DNA of 64,000 bases, taken from RGIG5579 sp045541915. Its GTDB lineage: Bacteria > Bacillota > Clostridia > Oscillospirales > SIG627. Under the pieces are notes generated by a model, which had not been told where the DNA came from, searched no databases, and saw nothing but the letters and a program-made list of their open reading frames with translations. A program made the translations under genes and the position numbers. Below, piece by piece: positions 55,526 through 64,000 of the stretch. How positions within the stretch are numbered: the first letter of the stretch is position 1; each line of letters starts with the position of its first letter. The stretch covers positions 1 through 64,000 of the forward strand of contig JAZQJZ010000034.1 of assembly GCA_045541915.1 (NCBI GenBank), written 5' to 3'.

Positions 55526-57927
55526 TATCTCATTTTCCAAATATTGTCAGCGTATTCCAAAACAGCTCTGTCTGCAGAGAAAATACCGGCTTTTGCAATG
55601 TTTACAAGGGACATTTCCATAAATTTATCGTAATTCCGGTAGGTGTTACTTACGTCCTTTTGCGCTCTTACATAGTCGGCAAAATCCGCCAGAGCCATAT
55701 ACTGATCGGCAACGCCGTAGCGATTGGTCAAAAGTGATGCCGCAACACTGTCAAACCGTTTGCCCAAAACACCGGAGGTCAGCATATCCACCACAGCCTT
55801 CAGCTCGGGATCGCTTGCCAGAAAGTCCTGAGGATTATAACCCTTTTGCCAGAGCGCGTTGACCTCATCCACGGTCATACCAAAGAGGAATATATTCTCT
55901 TTTCCGACCTGTTGGCAAATTTCAACGTTGGCACCGTCCAGGGTACCCAGGGTAATAGCACCGTTGATCATCAGCTTCATATTACCGGTACCGGAGGCCT
56001 CCTTACCGGCAATGGAGATCTGCTGGGAAATTTCAGCAGCCGGGATGATCAATTCTGCCAAGGAAACTCTGTAATCCTCAATGAATACTACCTTCAGCTT
56101 TTCGCGGGTGACAGGATCGGAATTGAGAAGATCCGAAACTGCAGAAATAAGGCTGATGATCTGCTTGGCAAGATCATACCCTGCAGAGGCCTTTGCCGCA
56201 AACACAAAGGTGCGCGGAACAAAGTCCTGATTGGGGTTGTTTTTGATCTGACGGTACATATAGAGGATCTGAAGAACATTTAATAGCTGTCGCTTATATT
56301 CGTGCAAACGCTTCACCTGGACATCAAAGATAGAATTGGGATCCACATTGACACCGTTCTTTTCAGCGATATAACTTGCCAGACGGCGTTTATTTTCCAG
56401 CTTAATGCGGGAAAGCTCTGCCAAAACGCTCTTGTCCTTTCGGTGATCCAAAAGCTTTTCGAGAGCGGTTGCATCCTTTAAATAGTCCTTACCAATCAAA
56501 TCGTTCAAAAATGACGTAAGAAGTGGGTTAGATTGGCAGAGCCAACGGCGGTAGGCAATGCCGTTGGTAACATTGCAAAAGCGCGAAGTATCCAGCTGAT
56601 AGTAATCGCGGAAAATACTGTTTTCCAGAATTTCCGTATGGAGCTGAGATACACCGTTGATGGTATGACAGCAGGCAAGGCAAAGATTGGCCATGCGCAC
56701 TTCCCCATCGCCGATGACTGCCATATAATTGATCTTTCCCCAGTCGCCGGGATAGGCCTCATTCAACTCCAACCGCAATCTACGGTCAATCTCCTTCACA
56801 ATGGTATAAACTCTCGGCAGCTGCTCCTCAAAGAGCCATTCACTCCAGCGCTCCAGAGCTTCGCTCATAACCGTATGATTGGTGTAGGAAAGAGTTTTTT
56901 GCGCGATGCTCCAGGCCTCGTCCCAGCCAAATCCATGCTCATCCATCAAAAGGCGCATCAACTCCGGTACACAAAGAGCCGGATGGGTATCGTTGATATG
57001 GATGGCAACGTGATCCGAAAGATTGGAAAGGGTTTTGTATTTTTTCAAATGCGCGGCAAGAATGCTTTGAAGCGAAGCGCTGACCAAAAGATATTGTTGA
57101 CGGAGACGAAGACGCTTTCCCTCGGTATGGTTGTCTGCCGGATACAAAACCTTGGAAATGACCTCCGCCATGGTATTCTGCTCCAGAGAGCGAACATATT
57201 CTCCGCGGGAGAAGGCAGACATATCAAATCCGGGAAGCTTCGCGCTCCAGAGCACAAGCTTATTAACTGCTTTACAGTCATAGCCGGAAATATACATATC
57301 GTACGGCACTGCCATTACACTTTGATAATCCGTTTGCGCAGTTCGGAAGGTTCCGTTGTCATACCATTCGGAAACCTTGCCGCCGAATTTCACTTCATAG
57401 CTTTCATCGTTTCTGGGCTGAAGCCAAACCTCACCCCGCTCCAACCAGTTATCGGGAAATTCAGTCTGCCAGCCATCGATGATCTTTTGCTTGAAGATAC
57501 CAAATTCATATCGGATGGAAAAGCCCGTCGCAGGAAGATCATTTCCCGTCAAGCTATCCAGATAGCAGGAGGCAAGTCTTCCCAGGCCACCGTTACCAAG
57601 ACCGGCATCCGGATCCAGCGCATACAGATTTTCGGCATCAAAGCCTTCTTCCTTTAACACTTCCCGGAAAAGTTCTTCCACGCCAAGGTTATACAAATTG
57701 TTCCGAAGCGAGGTTCCCACTAAAAATTCCATGGACATATAATACACTTGCTTGTCTGTCTTTGGAGTATAGGAATCCAAATATTCTTTTCTCTTCTTAG
57801 CAAGCATCTCCCGAAGCAGGGTGCAAACCACCTTGTACGCCTGCTTTTCCGTTGTTTGATTCAGATTGCAGGAATACAAACGAATAGAGGTTTCGTTTAA
57901 TTTGTTCAGGGCTTCTTTTTTGTTCAT
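55525..57927 (-). CDS. glgP: Glycogen/maltodextrin phosphorylase
   Basis: An 800-aa GT35 enzyme that releases glucose 1-phosphate from alpha-1,4-glucan. 'EFLVGTSLRNNLYNLG' near the start, 'GLGNGGLGRLASCYLDSL', and the pyridoxal-phosphate lysine in 'EASGTGNMKLMINGAITLGT' are intact. Start MNKKEALNKLNE lies behind AAGGAG. Fifth gene of the operon, 34 bp after glgA. Confidence 0.97.
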   Translation of the reverse strand: MNKKEALNKLNETSIRLYSCNLNQTTEKQAYKVVCTLLREMLAKKRKEYLDSYTPKTDKQVYYMSMEFLVGTSLRNNLYNLGVEELFREVLKEEGFDAENLYALDPDAGLGNGGLGRLASCYLDSLTGNDLPATGFSIRYEFGIFKQKIIDGWQTEFPDNWLERGEVWLQPRNDESYEVKFGGKVSEWYDNGTFRTAQTDYQSVMAVPYDMYISGYDCKAVNKLVLWSAKLPGFDMSAFSRGEYVRSLEQNTMAEVISKVLYPADNHTEGKRLRLRQQYLLVSASLQSILAAHLKKYKTLSNLSDHVAIHINDTHPALCVPELMRLLMDEHGFGWDEAWSIAQKTLSYTNHTVMSEALERWSEWLFEEQLPRVYTIVKEIDRRLRLELNEAYPGDWGKINYMAVIGDGEVRMANLCLACCHTINGVSQLHTEILENSIFRDYYQLDTSRFCNVTNGIAYRRWLCQSNPLLTSFLNDLIGKDYLKDATALEKLLDHRKDKSVLAELSRIKLENKRRLASYIAEKNGVNVDPNSIFDVQVKRLHEYKRQLLNVLQILYMYRQIKNNPNQDFVPRTFVFAAKASAGYDLAKQIISLISAVSDLLNSDPVTREKLKVVFIEDYRVSLAELIIPAAEISQQISIAGKEASGTGNMKLMINGAITLGTLDGANVEICQQVGKENIFLFGMTVDEVNALWQKGYNPQDFLASDPELKAVVDMLTSGVLGKRFDSVAASLLTNRYGVADQYMALADFADYVRAQKDVSNTYRNYDKFMEMSLVNIAKAGIFSADRAVLEYADNIWKMR

Positions 57928-57961
57928 ACAAATCTCCTTTGCAGCTGTTGAAAAACACAAT

Positions 57962-59395
57962 TTAATCAGTAATTTGCCGATACAGCTTCATATACTCGCC
58001 GGCCGGCTGATTCCACGAGAAGTCAGAAGTCATTCCGTTTTGCGCCGCTCTCGACCAGGCCAGTTTATTGTGGGCAAATACGGTCAAGGTGCGGCGAAGG
58101 GCATCGTGAAGATCATCCTTTTGAAAACGTTGGAAGGTAAAGCCAAGGCCCAAGCCGGTCTCCGGATCGAAGGGGATAACTGTGTCCTTCAGGCCGCCGG
58201 TCTCGTGAACCAGGGGAACCGTACCATAGTGCATGGCGATCAACTGGGAAAGCCCGCAGGGCTCGCTTTTCGAGGGCATCAGATAGATATCACTTCCGGC
58301 ATAGATCCGGGAGGCCAACGCTTTATTGAAGCAAAGATTGACCGAGATGCGATCCGGATGTGCATCTGCAATTTCCTTCAATCTGTCTTCATATTCCCAA
58401 TCACCGGTCCCCACTATGGCGATCTGAACATCCCATTGCATCCATTCTTCAATGGCATCGCAGAGGATTTCAAGTCCCTTATGGCGAACCAATCTTGAGA
58501 CCATTCCAATGAGAGGAACATCACTCCGCTCGGGAAGTGACAATTCCCTTTGAAGCGCAGCCTTACATTCTTTTTTTCCTTGATCTGCATTTTCAGCGGA
58601 ATAGTTACAAGCAAGATTTTGATCGCTTGCCGGATCGTTAGAGGCAAAATCGATTCCATTGACAATGCCAGAAAGTTTGAATTTGTGGTCACGGATCACA
58701 GGATCAAGGCCGTGGGCAAATTCAGGGAAACAGATTTCTTCCGCATAGGTTTTGGAAACGGTGGTTAGAGCATCACAGGATAAAATGGCACTTTTCAGAA
58801 AATTGACGCTTCCATGATAGCGGAATGTATTTTCATAGGCCTCGCCAAGCCCTAAAACACCGCCGAGAAAATAGGGGTCAGCCCAACCTTGATATTCAAT
58901 ATTATGAATGGAGAAAACTGTTTTTGCACTACCCAGAGTTTCCTGGTAGAACGCATGGAGAAGCGTTGGGATCAGCGCGGTCTGCCAATCGTTGCAGTGA
59001 ATGATATCGGGACAAAAATCCATACGGCAGAGGGACTCCAGAATGGCTTTGGAAAAATAAGCGAACCTTTCTCCGTCGTCTCCCTCGCCATAGATGTTCT
59101 CTCTCTTAAAATAATACTCGTTGTCGATAAAATAGACACGAAGCTTTCTTTTTTTGCTTTTTAGACGAAAAAGCCCCACATATTGACTTCGCCAGGAAAG
59201 AGAAACCTGAAATTCATCGATTTTTTCTACGGCAATATCGGGATTCTCCTTGATCGACTTGTAATATGGCAAAAATAAATGCACTTCATTTTTTGGAATT
59301 TGGCTCAATGCAAGAGGAAGAGCCTGAGCAACATCGCCCAGGCCTCCCGTTTTGATAAAAGGTGCAGCCTCGCTGGCCGCGAAGACAGTTTTCAT
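57962..59395 (-). CDS. glgA: Glycogen synthase
   Basis: A 477-aa GT5 enzyme using ADP-glucose. It has 'KTGGLGDVAQALP' (16-28), which binds the nucleotide diphosphate, 'VFSIHNIEYQG', 'SRLVRHKGLEIL', and the C-terminal 'MPSKSEPCGLSQLIAMHYGT' and 'ETGGLKDTV' glucosyl-binding loops. It overlaps glgD (ATGA). Confidence 0.97.
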   Translation of the reverse strand: MKTVFAASEAAPFIKTGGLGDVAQALPLALSQIPKNEVHLFLPYYKSIKENPDIAVEKIDEFQVSLSWRSQYVGLFRLKSKKRKLRVYFIDNEYYFKRENIYGEGDDGERFAYFSKAILESLCRMDFCPDIIHCNDWQTALIPTLLHAFYQETLGSAKTVFSIHNIEYQGWADPYFLGGVLGLGEAYENTFRYHGSVNFLKSAILSCDALTTVSKTYAEEICFPEFAHGLDPVIRDHKFKLSGIVNGIDFASNDPASDQNLACNYSAENADQGKKECKAALQRELSLPERSDVPLIGMVSRLVRHKGLEILCDAIEEWMQWDVQIAIVGTGDWEYEDRLKEIADAHPDRISVNLCFNKALASRIYAGSDIYLMPSKSEPCGLSQLIAMHYGTVPLVHETGGLKDTVIPFDPETGLGLGFTFQRFQKDDLHDALRRTLTVFAHNKLAWSRAAQNGMTSDFSWNQPAGEYMKLYRQITD

Positions 59396-60507
59396 ACAAC
59401 TTCTCCCTTTTGGACAATGACAGGATGATCCGGCGTTCCTTTTAATTCGGCGCCATCACTCACTGAAACGTTTTTATCAAGAATAACGCATTCCAATTTT
59501 GCGCCTTTTCCGATTTTGGTTCCCTGCATAATAATGCTGGACTGAACAGAGGCTTCTTCGCCGACGGTCACACCGCGGAAGAAAATACTCTTTTCTGCCC
59601 TTCCCTTCATCACACAGCCATCGGCAATCAGACAGTCAGAAACATAGGAGCCTTCGCCGTAATAGGTCGGCGCTTCGTCACGCACCTTGGTATAGATCGG
59701 AGATTCCTTTTTGAAGAGACCGTCTCTGGTTTCCCTGTTTAAAAGTGCCAGATTATTGTGATAATAACTTCTCACGTCTTCGTTTCGAAGAACCACACCA
59801 TCTACCGGATAAACTGACAGCTTAATGGCATTTTCATTGAATTTCTTTTGCAAATAATCCCGCTCCAGGTGAACCAGTCCCTTGGAATAAGAGATCTCCA
59901 GCGCTTCCACAAGCAGTTTTCTGCTAATGATGAACATTCCCATACCCACGTAGGAATCAGCGCGGGTAAAGGTATCGATCAGAATTTCTGTTACGCGATA
60001 ACGGCGATTGGCTTTCAGAATCAATGGATGCTTTTTTCTTGCTTTGACCGGTTCGCGGTTTGCGATAATGGTAACATCGCTTTCGGATTTGATATGCTCT
60101 CGAATGGCATCGCGGAAATTGATGTTGCAAAGCACAGTGGAATCACAAATGACAACATAGTCATAGTCCGGATTGTTAATAAAGTGAATGGCAGAATAAA
60201 GTGCCTCCAGCTTTCCTTTATAAACGCCGGTATTTCCGCTGGCAAAGGGCGGAAGGACCACAACTCCTTCATTTTTTCGACTTAAATCCCAGTCGGTACA
60301 AGAGCCAAGATGATCCATCAGAGAACGGTAATTGTACTTGGTGATGATACCGATATTATAAATGCCGGAGTTGGACATATTGGAAAGAACAAAGTCAATC
60401 TGTCTGTATCGACCGCCAAATGGCAAGGATGCCACGGTGCGGTTGTTGGTCAGTTGGCCCAGGGTGCTATCATAAATGTTAGAAAAAATAATTCCCATTG
60501 CTTTCAT
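59392..60507 (-). CDS. glgD: ADP-glucose pyrophosphorylase regulatory-type subunit GlgD
   Basis: A 371-aa paralogue of GlgC. The catalytic loop LAGGxGxRL is replaced by 'IIFSNIYDSTLGQLTNNR', so it probably lacks activity alone, as shown for Bacillus GlgD, which stimulates GlgC. 'SLPFGGRYRQIDFVLSNMSN' and left-handed beta-helix repeats at the end ('AEKSIFFRGVTVGEEASVQS') are kept. AAGGAGG precedes the ATG. Confidence 0.96.
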   Translation of the reverse strand: MKAMGIIFSNIYDSTLGQLTNNRTVASLPFGGRYRQIDFVLSNMSNSGIYNIGIITKYNYRSLMDHLGSCTDWDLSRKNEGVVVLPPFASGNTGVYKGKLEALYSAIHFINNPDYDYVVICDSTVLCNINFRDAIREHIKSESDVTIIANREPVKARKKHPLILKANRRYRVTEILIDTFTRADSYVGMGMFIISRKLLVEALEISYSKGLVHLERDYLQKKFNENAIKLSVYPVDGVVLRNEDVRSYYHNNLALLNRETRDGLFKKESPIYTKVRDEAPTYYGEGSYVSDCLIADGCVMKGRAEKSIFFRGVTVGEEASVQSSIIMQGTKIGKGAKLECVILDKNVSVSDGAELKGTPDHPVIVQKGEVV

Positions 60508-60520
60508 AACCGGAGCCTCC

Positions 60521-61711
60521 TTAATACACTTCTTTGGGAAGAAGAATTTTATTTTGCGCTACCTCTTTGTCCTTACCCACTACGGCAATATCCCATTTGC
60601 TCTTTTCATAAAACTGAGGATTGTCTCCGATTTTGGCATTTGCATGGACAATGGCATTTTCGCCGATGATGGCATATCGGATCTCGGAGTGGGTTTCGAT
60701 CACGGCATTGGGCATCACAAAACTATTGGAAACCTGTGCATCCTTTTCGATAACGCAACCAGTGGAAATCACCGAATTGACCACCTTACCGTACACCTGG
60801 CTTCCCTCTGCCACATAGGAATTCTCAATGACAGCGCCGGGGGCAATATAGCTTCCGGGATGAGCATAGTTTCTGGCGTAGATTCTGCCCTTCTTCTCTT
60901 TCATATCCAAAAGGGGCTTTTCACCCAAAATATCCATATTGGACTGCCAAAGGCTATTGATGGTACCCACATCTTTCCAATAGCCTTCAAAGTCATAGGC
61001 AAAAAGCTGATACTGATCGGCGAGCATTTTGGGTATGATATTCTTACCAAAGTCATTGCTGGAGGATGGATCTTCGTTGTCAGAGATCAGATACTTCTTC
61101 AAAACCTCCCAACGGAATACATAGATTCCCATGGAGGCCTTGGTGCTTTTAGGATTTGCCGGCTTCTCCTGAAACTCCACGATCTTTCCGGTTTCGTCCG
61201 AGGTCATGATACCGAATCGTGAGGCTTCTTCCAACGGCACCTCGATGACGGCGATGGTGCAATCTGCCTCATTTTTAATATGGGCAGTCATCATCTTGGA
61301 ATAATCCATTTTATAAATATGGTCACCGGAGAGGATCAAAACATTGGTAGGATGGTACTGCTCAATAAAGGAGATATTTTGAAAAATAGCATTGGCAGTG
61401 CCCTTGTACCACTCAGAATTGGCACTCTTGGAATAGGGCGAGAGCACATGAATACCGCCATTGGTGCTATTGAGTCCCCAAGGCAGACCGTTTCCAATGT
61501 ATTCATTCAGCTGAAGAGGTTGGTACTGAGTCAAAATACCAACGGTATCAATTCCGGAATTAACGCAATTGGAAAGTGGGAAATCGATCAAACGGTACTT
61601 ACCTCCAAAGGGAACGGCGGGCTTTGCTGTGTTTTCAGTGAGTACCATCAATCTGCTTCCTTGGCCACCAGCCAAAATCATGGCAACACAATCTTTCTTT
61701 TTGATATACAT
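60521..61711 (-). CDS. glgC: Glucose-1-phosphate adenylyltransferase GlgC
   Basis: A 396-aa catalytic subunit: ATP + glucose 1-phosphate to ADP-glucose. 'AMILAGGQGSRLMVLTENTAKPAVPFGGKYRLIDFP' in its parts gives the nucleotide loop and the substrate lysine, 'LSGDHIYKMDY' the metal Asp, and a C-terminal left-handed beta-helix follows. Start MYIKKKDCV has GGAGG 9 bases upstream; an extra 73 codons of open frame run into glgB and are rejected. With GlgD it forms the Firmicutes heterotetramer. Confidence 0.97.
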   Translation of the reverse strand: MYIKKKDCVAMILAGGQGSRLMVLTENTAKPAVPFGGKYRLIDFPLSNCVNSGIDTVGILTQYQPLQLNEYIGNGLPWGLNSTNGGIHVLSPYSKSANSEWYKGTANAIFQNISFIEQYHPTNVLILSGDHIYKMDYSKMMTAHIKNEADCTIAVIEVPLEEASRFGIMTSDETGKIVEFQEKPANPKSTKASMGIYVFRWEVLKKYLISDNEDPSSSNDFGKNIIPKMLADQYQLFAYDFEGYWKDVGTINSLWQSNMDILGEKPLLDMKEKKGRIYARNYAHPGSYIAPGAVIENSYVAEGSQVYGKVVNSVISTGCVIEKDAQVSNSFVMPNAVIETHSEIRYAIIGENAIVHANAKIGDNPQFYEKSKWDIAVVGKDKEVAQNKILLPKEVY

Positions 61712-61727
61712 AACCTTGAGCCTCCAT

Positions 61728-63596
61728 TCAATTCTTTTTCTGTTTCTGGTAATAGGTAGCAGAAAGGGGTGGAACGCAAAACGTTCCGGAACAGGGATAG
61801 CCATGCATGGGTATATCTTCAGATCTTGCTTTATAAAGACGGTAAGCCTTACCGCCGAACCGTTTTCGGTCTGAGGAGAATACAGGTTCATAAACGCCCG
61901 GCTCAGGGAGACCGATCCGGTAATGATCACGGTAAACAGGGCAGAAATTCAGAATCGCAATAATCTCAGACCCGTCCTTTGCAATACGCCGGAATGCGAT
62001 GACACTGTTATCGCGGTCATCCGAGCTGATCCAAGAAAAGCCTTGCCAGCCGGTTTCATTGTCCCAAAAAGCGGGATGCTTTGCGTAAAAGCGGTTCAAT
62101 TCCTTTACATATTGCTTCATTTGTCGGTGCGCCTGGTAATCCAGGAGCATCCAATCCAAAGGCTTTTGATAATTCCATTCAATAAACTGACCAAATTCTC
62201 CGCCCATAAAATTGAGTTTCTTTCCGGGATGCGCAAACATATATCCGAAAAGAAGGCGAAGGCTAGCAAACTTATCTTCATACGAGCCTGGCATTTTCTC
62301 CAGGAGAGAGTACTTTCCGTGAACCACTTCGTCGTGGGACAAGGGAAGAATGTAATTCTCAGAAAAGGCATATGTGAGAGAGAAGGTCAATAAATTGTGC
62401 TGAGATTTACGGTAAATGGGATCCAGCTTCATATAGCGGAGAATATCATTCATCCAGCCCATATTCCACTTGAAATTAAAGCCTAATCCACCATCCTCCC
62501 CGGGTTTTGTTACCATAGGAAAGGCGGTAGATTCCTCTGCGATCATCAAAAGGGAGGGATCGGCTGCAAAGGCAGTGCGGTTGAGCTTTTTAAAAAACTC
62601 AATGGCCTCCAGGTGATAATTGCCGCCGAAGCAATTTCTCTTAAATTCAGTCCGGCAATAATCCAGATAAAGCATAGACGCTACAGCATCCACACGAATC
62701 CCGTCAATATGGTATTTTCGAATCCAGAAAAGTGCACTGGAAATCAGAAAAGAAATAACCTCGTATCTTCCGTAATCAAAAATACGGGTTCCCCATTCCT
62801 TGTGCTCATTCATCACAGGGTCATTCTTTTCATAGCAGCAGGTTCCGTCAAATTCATACAGACCGCTCTCATCCTTGGGAAAATGCGCCGGTACCCAATC
62901 CAAAATCACACCGATCCCGGCTCGGTGGAACGTATTGATCATTTCCATCAGCTGGTGCGGCGTTCCATAGCGGTGAGTAGGAGCAAAATAGCCCGTTACC
63001 TGATATCCCCAAGATCCTTCAAAGGGATGCTCGGTCAAGGGCATTAGTTCAATGTGGGTATACCCCATTTCCTTTACATAAGAAACAAGCTCTTCGGCAA
63101 TTTCATCGTACTGATAAAAGCTGCCATCGGGCTTTCTTTTCCAGGAACCCAAATGAACCTCATAAATATTGACAGGAGATTCTAACACATTTTTTTGCTT
63201 TTTTCTTCTGCGATAAGCCAAATCAGACCAGGAAAACCCGTCGAGAGAGGCGATTCTGCTGGTTGTATCCGGCAAAGTGGAAAAGGAAAAAGCATAGGGG
63301 TCGCTTTTATAAACAAAGGTGCCATCCTGACGCTCAATATAATACTGATACCGATCGCCGATTTTGGCATAAGTAGATTCAATCTCCCAGAGGCCATGCA
63401 TATTCTTTTTCATGGAAAGCTCGCTTATATTCCAGAAATTGAAATCCCCTACCAAATGAACACTTCTGGCGAGCGGAGCCCAAACACGAAAAACAAAACC
63501 CTCCTTCCCCTTCAAGGGATGAGCGCCCATAAACGCATATGCATTATCACATTCACCGCGATAGAATTTTTCCATATCGTCATACGTATATCGCAT
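61728..63596 (-). CDS. glgB: 1,4-alpha-glucan branching enzyme
   Basis: A 622-aa GH13/CBM48 enzyme that makes alpha-1,6 branches. CBM48 covers about 20-110 ('FVFRVWAPLARSVHLVGDFNFWN'). The barrel holds 'GVILDWVPAHFPKD', 'DGIRVDAVASMLYLDY' (nucleophile Asp), 'LMIAEESTAFP' (acid Glu) and 'LPLSHDEVVHGK' (Asp). ATG 63596 is chosen; a GTG four codons upstream is possible. First gene of the glycogen operon. Confidence 0.97.
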   Translation of the reverse strand: MRYTYDDMEKFYRGECDNAYAFMGAHPLKGKEGFVFRVWAPLARSVHLVGDFNFWNISELSMKKNMHGLWEIESTYAKIGDRYQYYIERQDGTFVYKSDPYAFSFSTLPDTTSRIASLDGFSWSDLAYRRRKKQKNVLESPVNIYEVHLGSWKRKPDGSFYQYDEIAEELVSYVKEMGYTHIELMPLTEHPFEGSWGYQVTGYFAPTHRYGTPHQLMEMINTFHRAGIGVILDWVPAHFPKDESGLYEFDGTCCYEKNDPVMNEHKEWGTRIFDYGRYEVISFLISSALFWIRKYHIDGIRVDAVASMLYLDYCRTEFKRNCFGGNYHLEAIEFFKKLNRTAFAADPSLLMIAEESTAFPMVTKPGEDGGLGFNFKWNMGWMNDILRYMKLDPIYRKSQHNLLTFSLTYAFSENYILPLSHDEVVHGKYSLLEKMPGSYEDKFASLRLLFGYMFAHPGKKLNFMGGEFGQFIEWNYQKPLDWMLLDYQAHRQMKQYVKELNRFYAKHPAFWDNETGWQGFSWISSDDRDNSVIAFRRIAKDGSEIIAILNFCPVYRDHYRIGLPEPGVYEPVFSSDRKRFGGKAYRLYKARSEDIPMHGYPCSGTFCVPPLSATYYQKQKKN

Positions 63597-63631
63597 GGAT
63601 GTGATCACCTCTTTTTTCTTTACTAAATATT

Positions 63632-63660
63632 AGTATAGCACAAAAAAATGAAACTGCAAA
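63632..63660 (-). promoter_or_regulatory. Sigma-A promoter of the glycogen operon
   Basis: TTTGCA, 17 bp, TATACT on the minus strand, about 35 bp before the glgB start. No catabolite-repression element is evident by eye. Confidence 0.6.
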
Positions 63661-63753
63661 GGCAAAATTCATATTTTTTTGTCGTTTCAGACAAAAAAAA
63701 TTAAAAAAATTCATATTTGGAACACATTTTACTTCTAATTACCGTTTCTGGCC

Positions 63754-63782
63754 TTGTCATTTTTTCTGTTTTGTTATAAAAT
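63754..63782 (+). promoter_or_regulatory. Sigma-A promoter of malQ
   Basis: TTGTCA, 17 bp, TAAAAT, about 27 bp before the ATG at 63809, back to back with the glycogen operon promoter. Confidence 0.7.
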
Positions 63783-63808
63783 ATAGATACAAAATTCAAG
63801 GAGCCAAT

Positions 63809-64000
63809 ATGAAAAAACGTCAAAGCGGAGTCTTGCTTCCCCTCTTCTCTCTTCCCGGAAAATACGGTTGCGGCACCTTTGGGGAAAGCGCTTATCGGTG
63901 GATTGATCTTCTAAAAAGCGGTGGCTTTTCCTGCTGGCAGGTTTTGCCCTTTGGGATTACTGACAGTCACAATTCTCCTTATATGCCCTTTTCCTCTTTT
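63809..64000 (+). CDS. malQ: 4-alpha-glucanotransferase (amylomaltase), 3' end outside window
   Basis: Only the first 64 codons are present. The start reads MKKRQSGVLLPLFSLPGKYG and continues with 'CGTFGESAYRWIDLL', 'CWQVLPFGITD' and 'SHNSPYMPFSSF', the conserved N-terminus of GH77 amylomaltases. AAGGAG precedes the ATG. The enzyme transfers maltooligosaccharide pieces and would feed GlgP with longer chains, matching the divergent glycogen operon. Confidence 0.9.
   Translation, partial: MKKRQSGVLLPLFSLPGKYGCGTFGESAYRWIDLLKSGGFSCWQVLPFGITDSHNSPYMPFSSF

Noticed and set aside
1..64000. CRISPR array, insertion sequence, prophage or rRNA operon
   Set aside because: No evenly spaced direct repeats, transposase, integrase, phage structural gene or rRNA segment is seen in the window.

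Overview
The window reads as chromosome of an anaerobic, endospore-forming Clostridia (Bacillota), probably near the Oscillospiraceae/Ruminococcaceae; the placement is inference. Supporting genes are the Gram-positive replicase PolC, spoIVA and a SpoVB-type flippase, rubrerythrin, SPATG-type wall anchoring, a cohesin/dockerin pair, and a Firmicutes-type glgC/glgD glycogen operon. Base composition is moderate and fairly even. I see no CRISPR array, insertion sequence or prophage.

Layout. 1-5.2 kb: the start of an XRE regulator (cut by the window edge) and a 1374-aa wall-anchored beta-helix/Ig-like surface protein, ending beside tRNA-Tyr and tRNA-Thr. An inverted partial copy of the tRNA-Tyr T-arm lies nearby, so this may be the edge of an accessory island. 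5.5-10.7 kb: a compact three-gene operon with its own sigma-A promoter and terminator, encoding a TerB_N/TerB_C-like protein, a BrxD-like (DUF2791) P-loop ATPase and an Lhr/BREX-like DEAD/DEAH helicase. This is the best candidate for a poorly described DNA-processing or defence system. 10.7-15.6 kb: a VTC-domain/DUF4956 membrane pair, a lipoprotein, an EndoA/MazF toxin, a radical-SAM-like protein with an altered cysteine motif, and spoIVA behind a good sigma-E-like promoter. 15.6-21.7 kb: rubrerythrin, rsmA, then a tight run of secreted FIVAR-like protein, HprK-like kinase, PqqD-like carrier and S24/S26 peptidase (second candidate system), followed by YihY, NUDIX and DUF523 genes. 21.7-27.2 kb: ABC-F protein, inositol-phosphatase-like enzyme, SpoVB-like flippase, OFA-type MFS transporter.

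27.2-44.5 kb (minus strand) is the classic block rpsB-tsf ... pyrH-frr-uppS-cdsA-dxr-rseP-ispG-polC, linking translation, isoprenoid/lipid synthesis and replication. Here it is split between tsf and pyrH by a dockerin-bearing and a cohesin-bearing surface protein with their own promoter and terminator. 44.5-51.1 kb: uvrB-uvrA and a TIGR03960-type radical SAM protein. 51.2-53.6 kb: a Cthe_2159-like carbohydrate-binding lipoprotein and a GNAT acetyltransferase. 53.7-63.6 kb: a glycogen operon in the order glgB-glgC-glgD-glgA-glgP-GH13, with malQ divergent at the right edge (cut).

Many start codons were moved inward from the longest open frame on the basis of ribosome binding sites; each entry says so. 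Promoters were called by eye from hexamers at 17-bp spacing (sigma-A) or heptamer/octamer at 14-bp spacing (sigma-E-like), so they are predictions.
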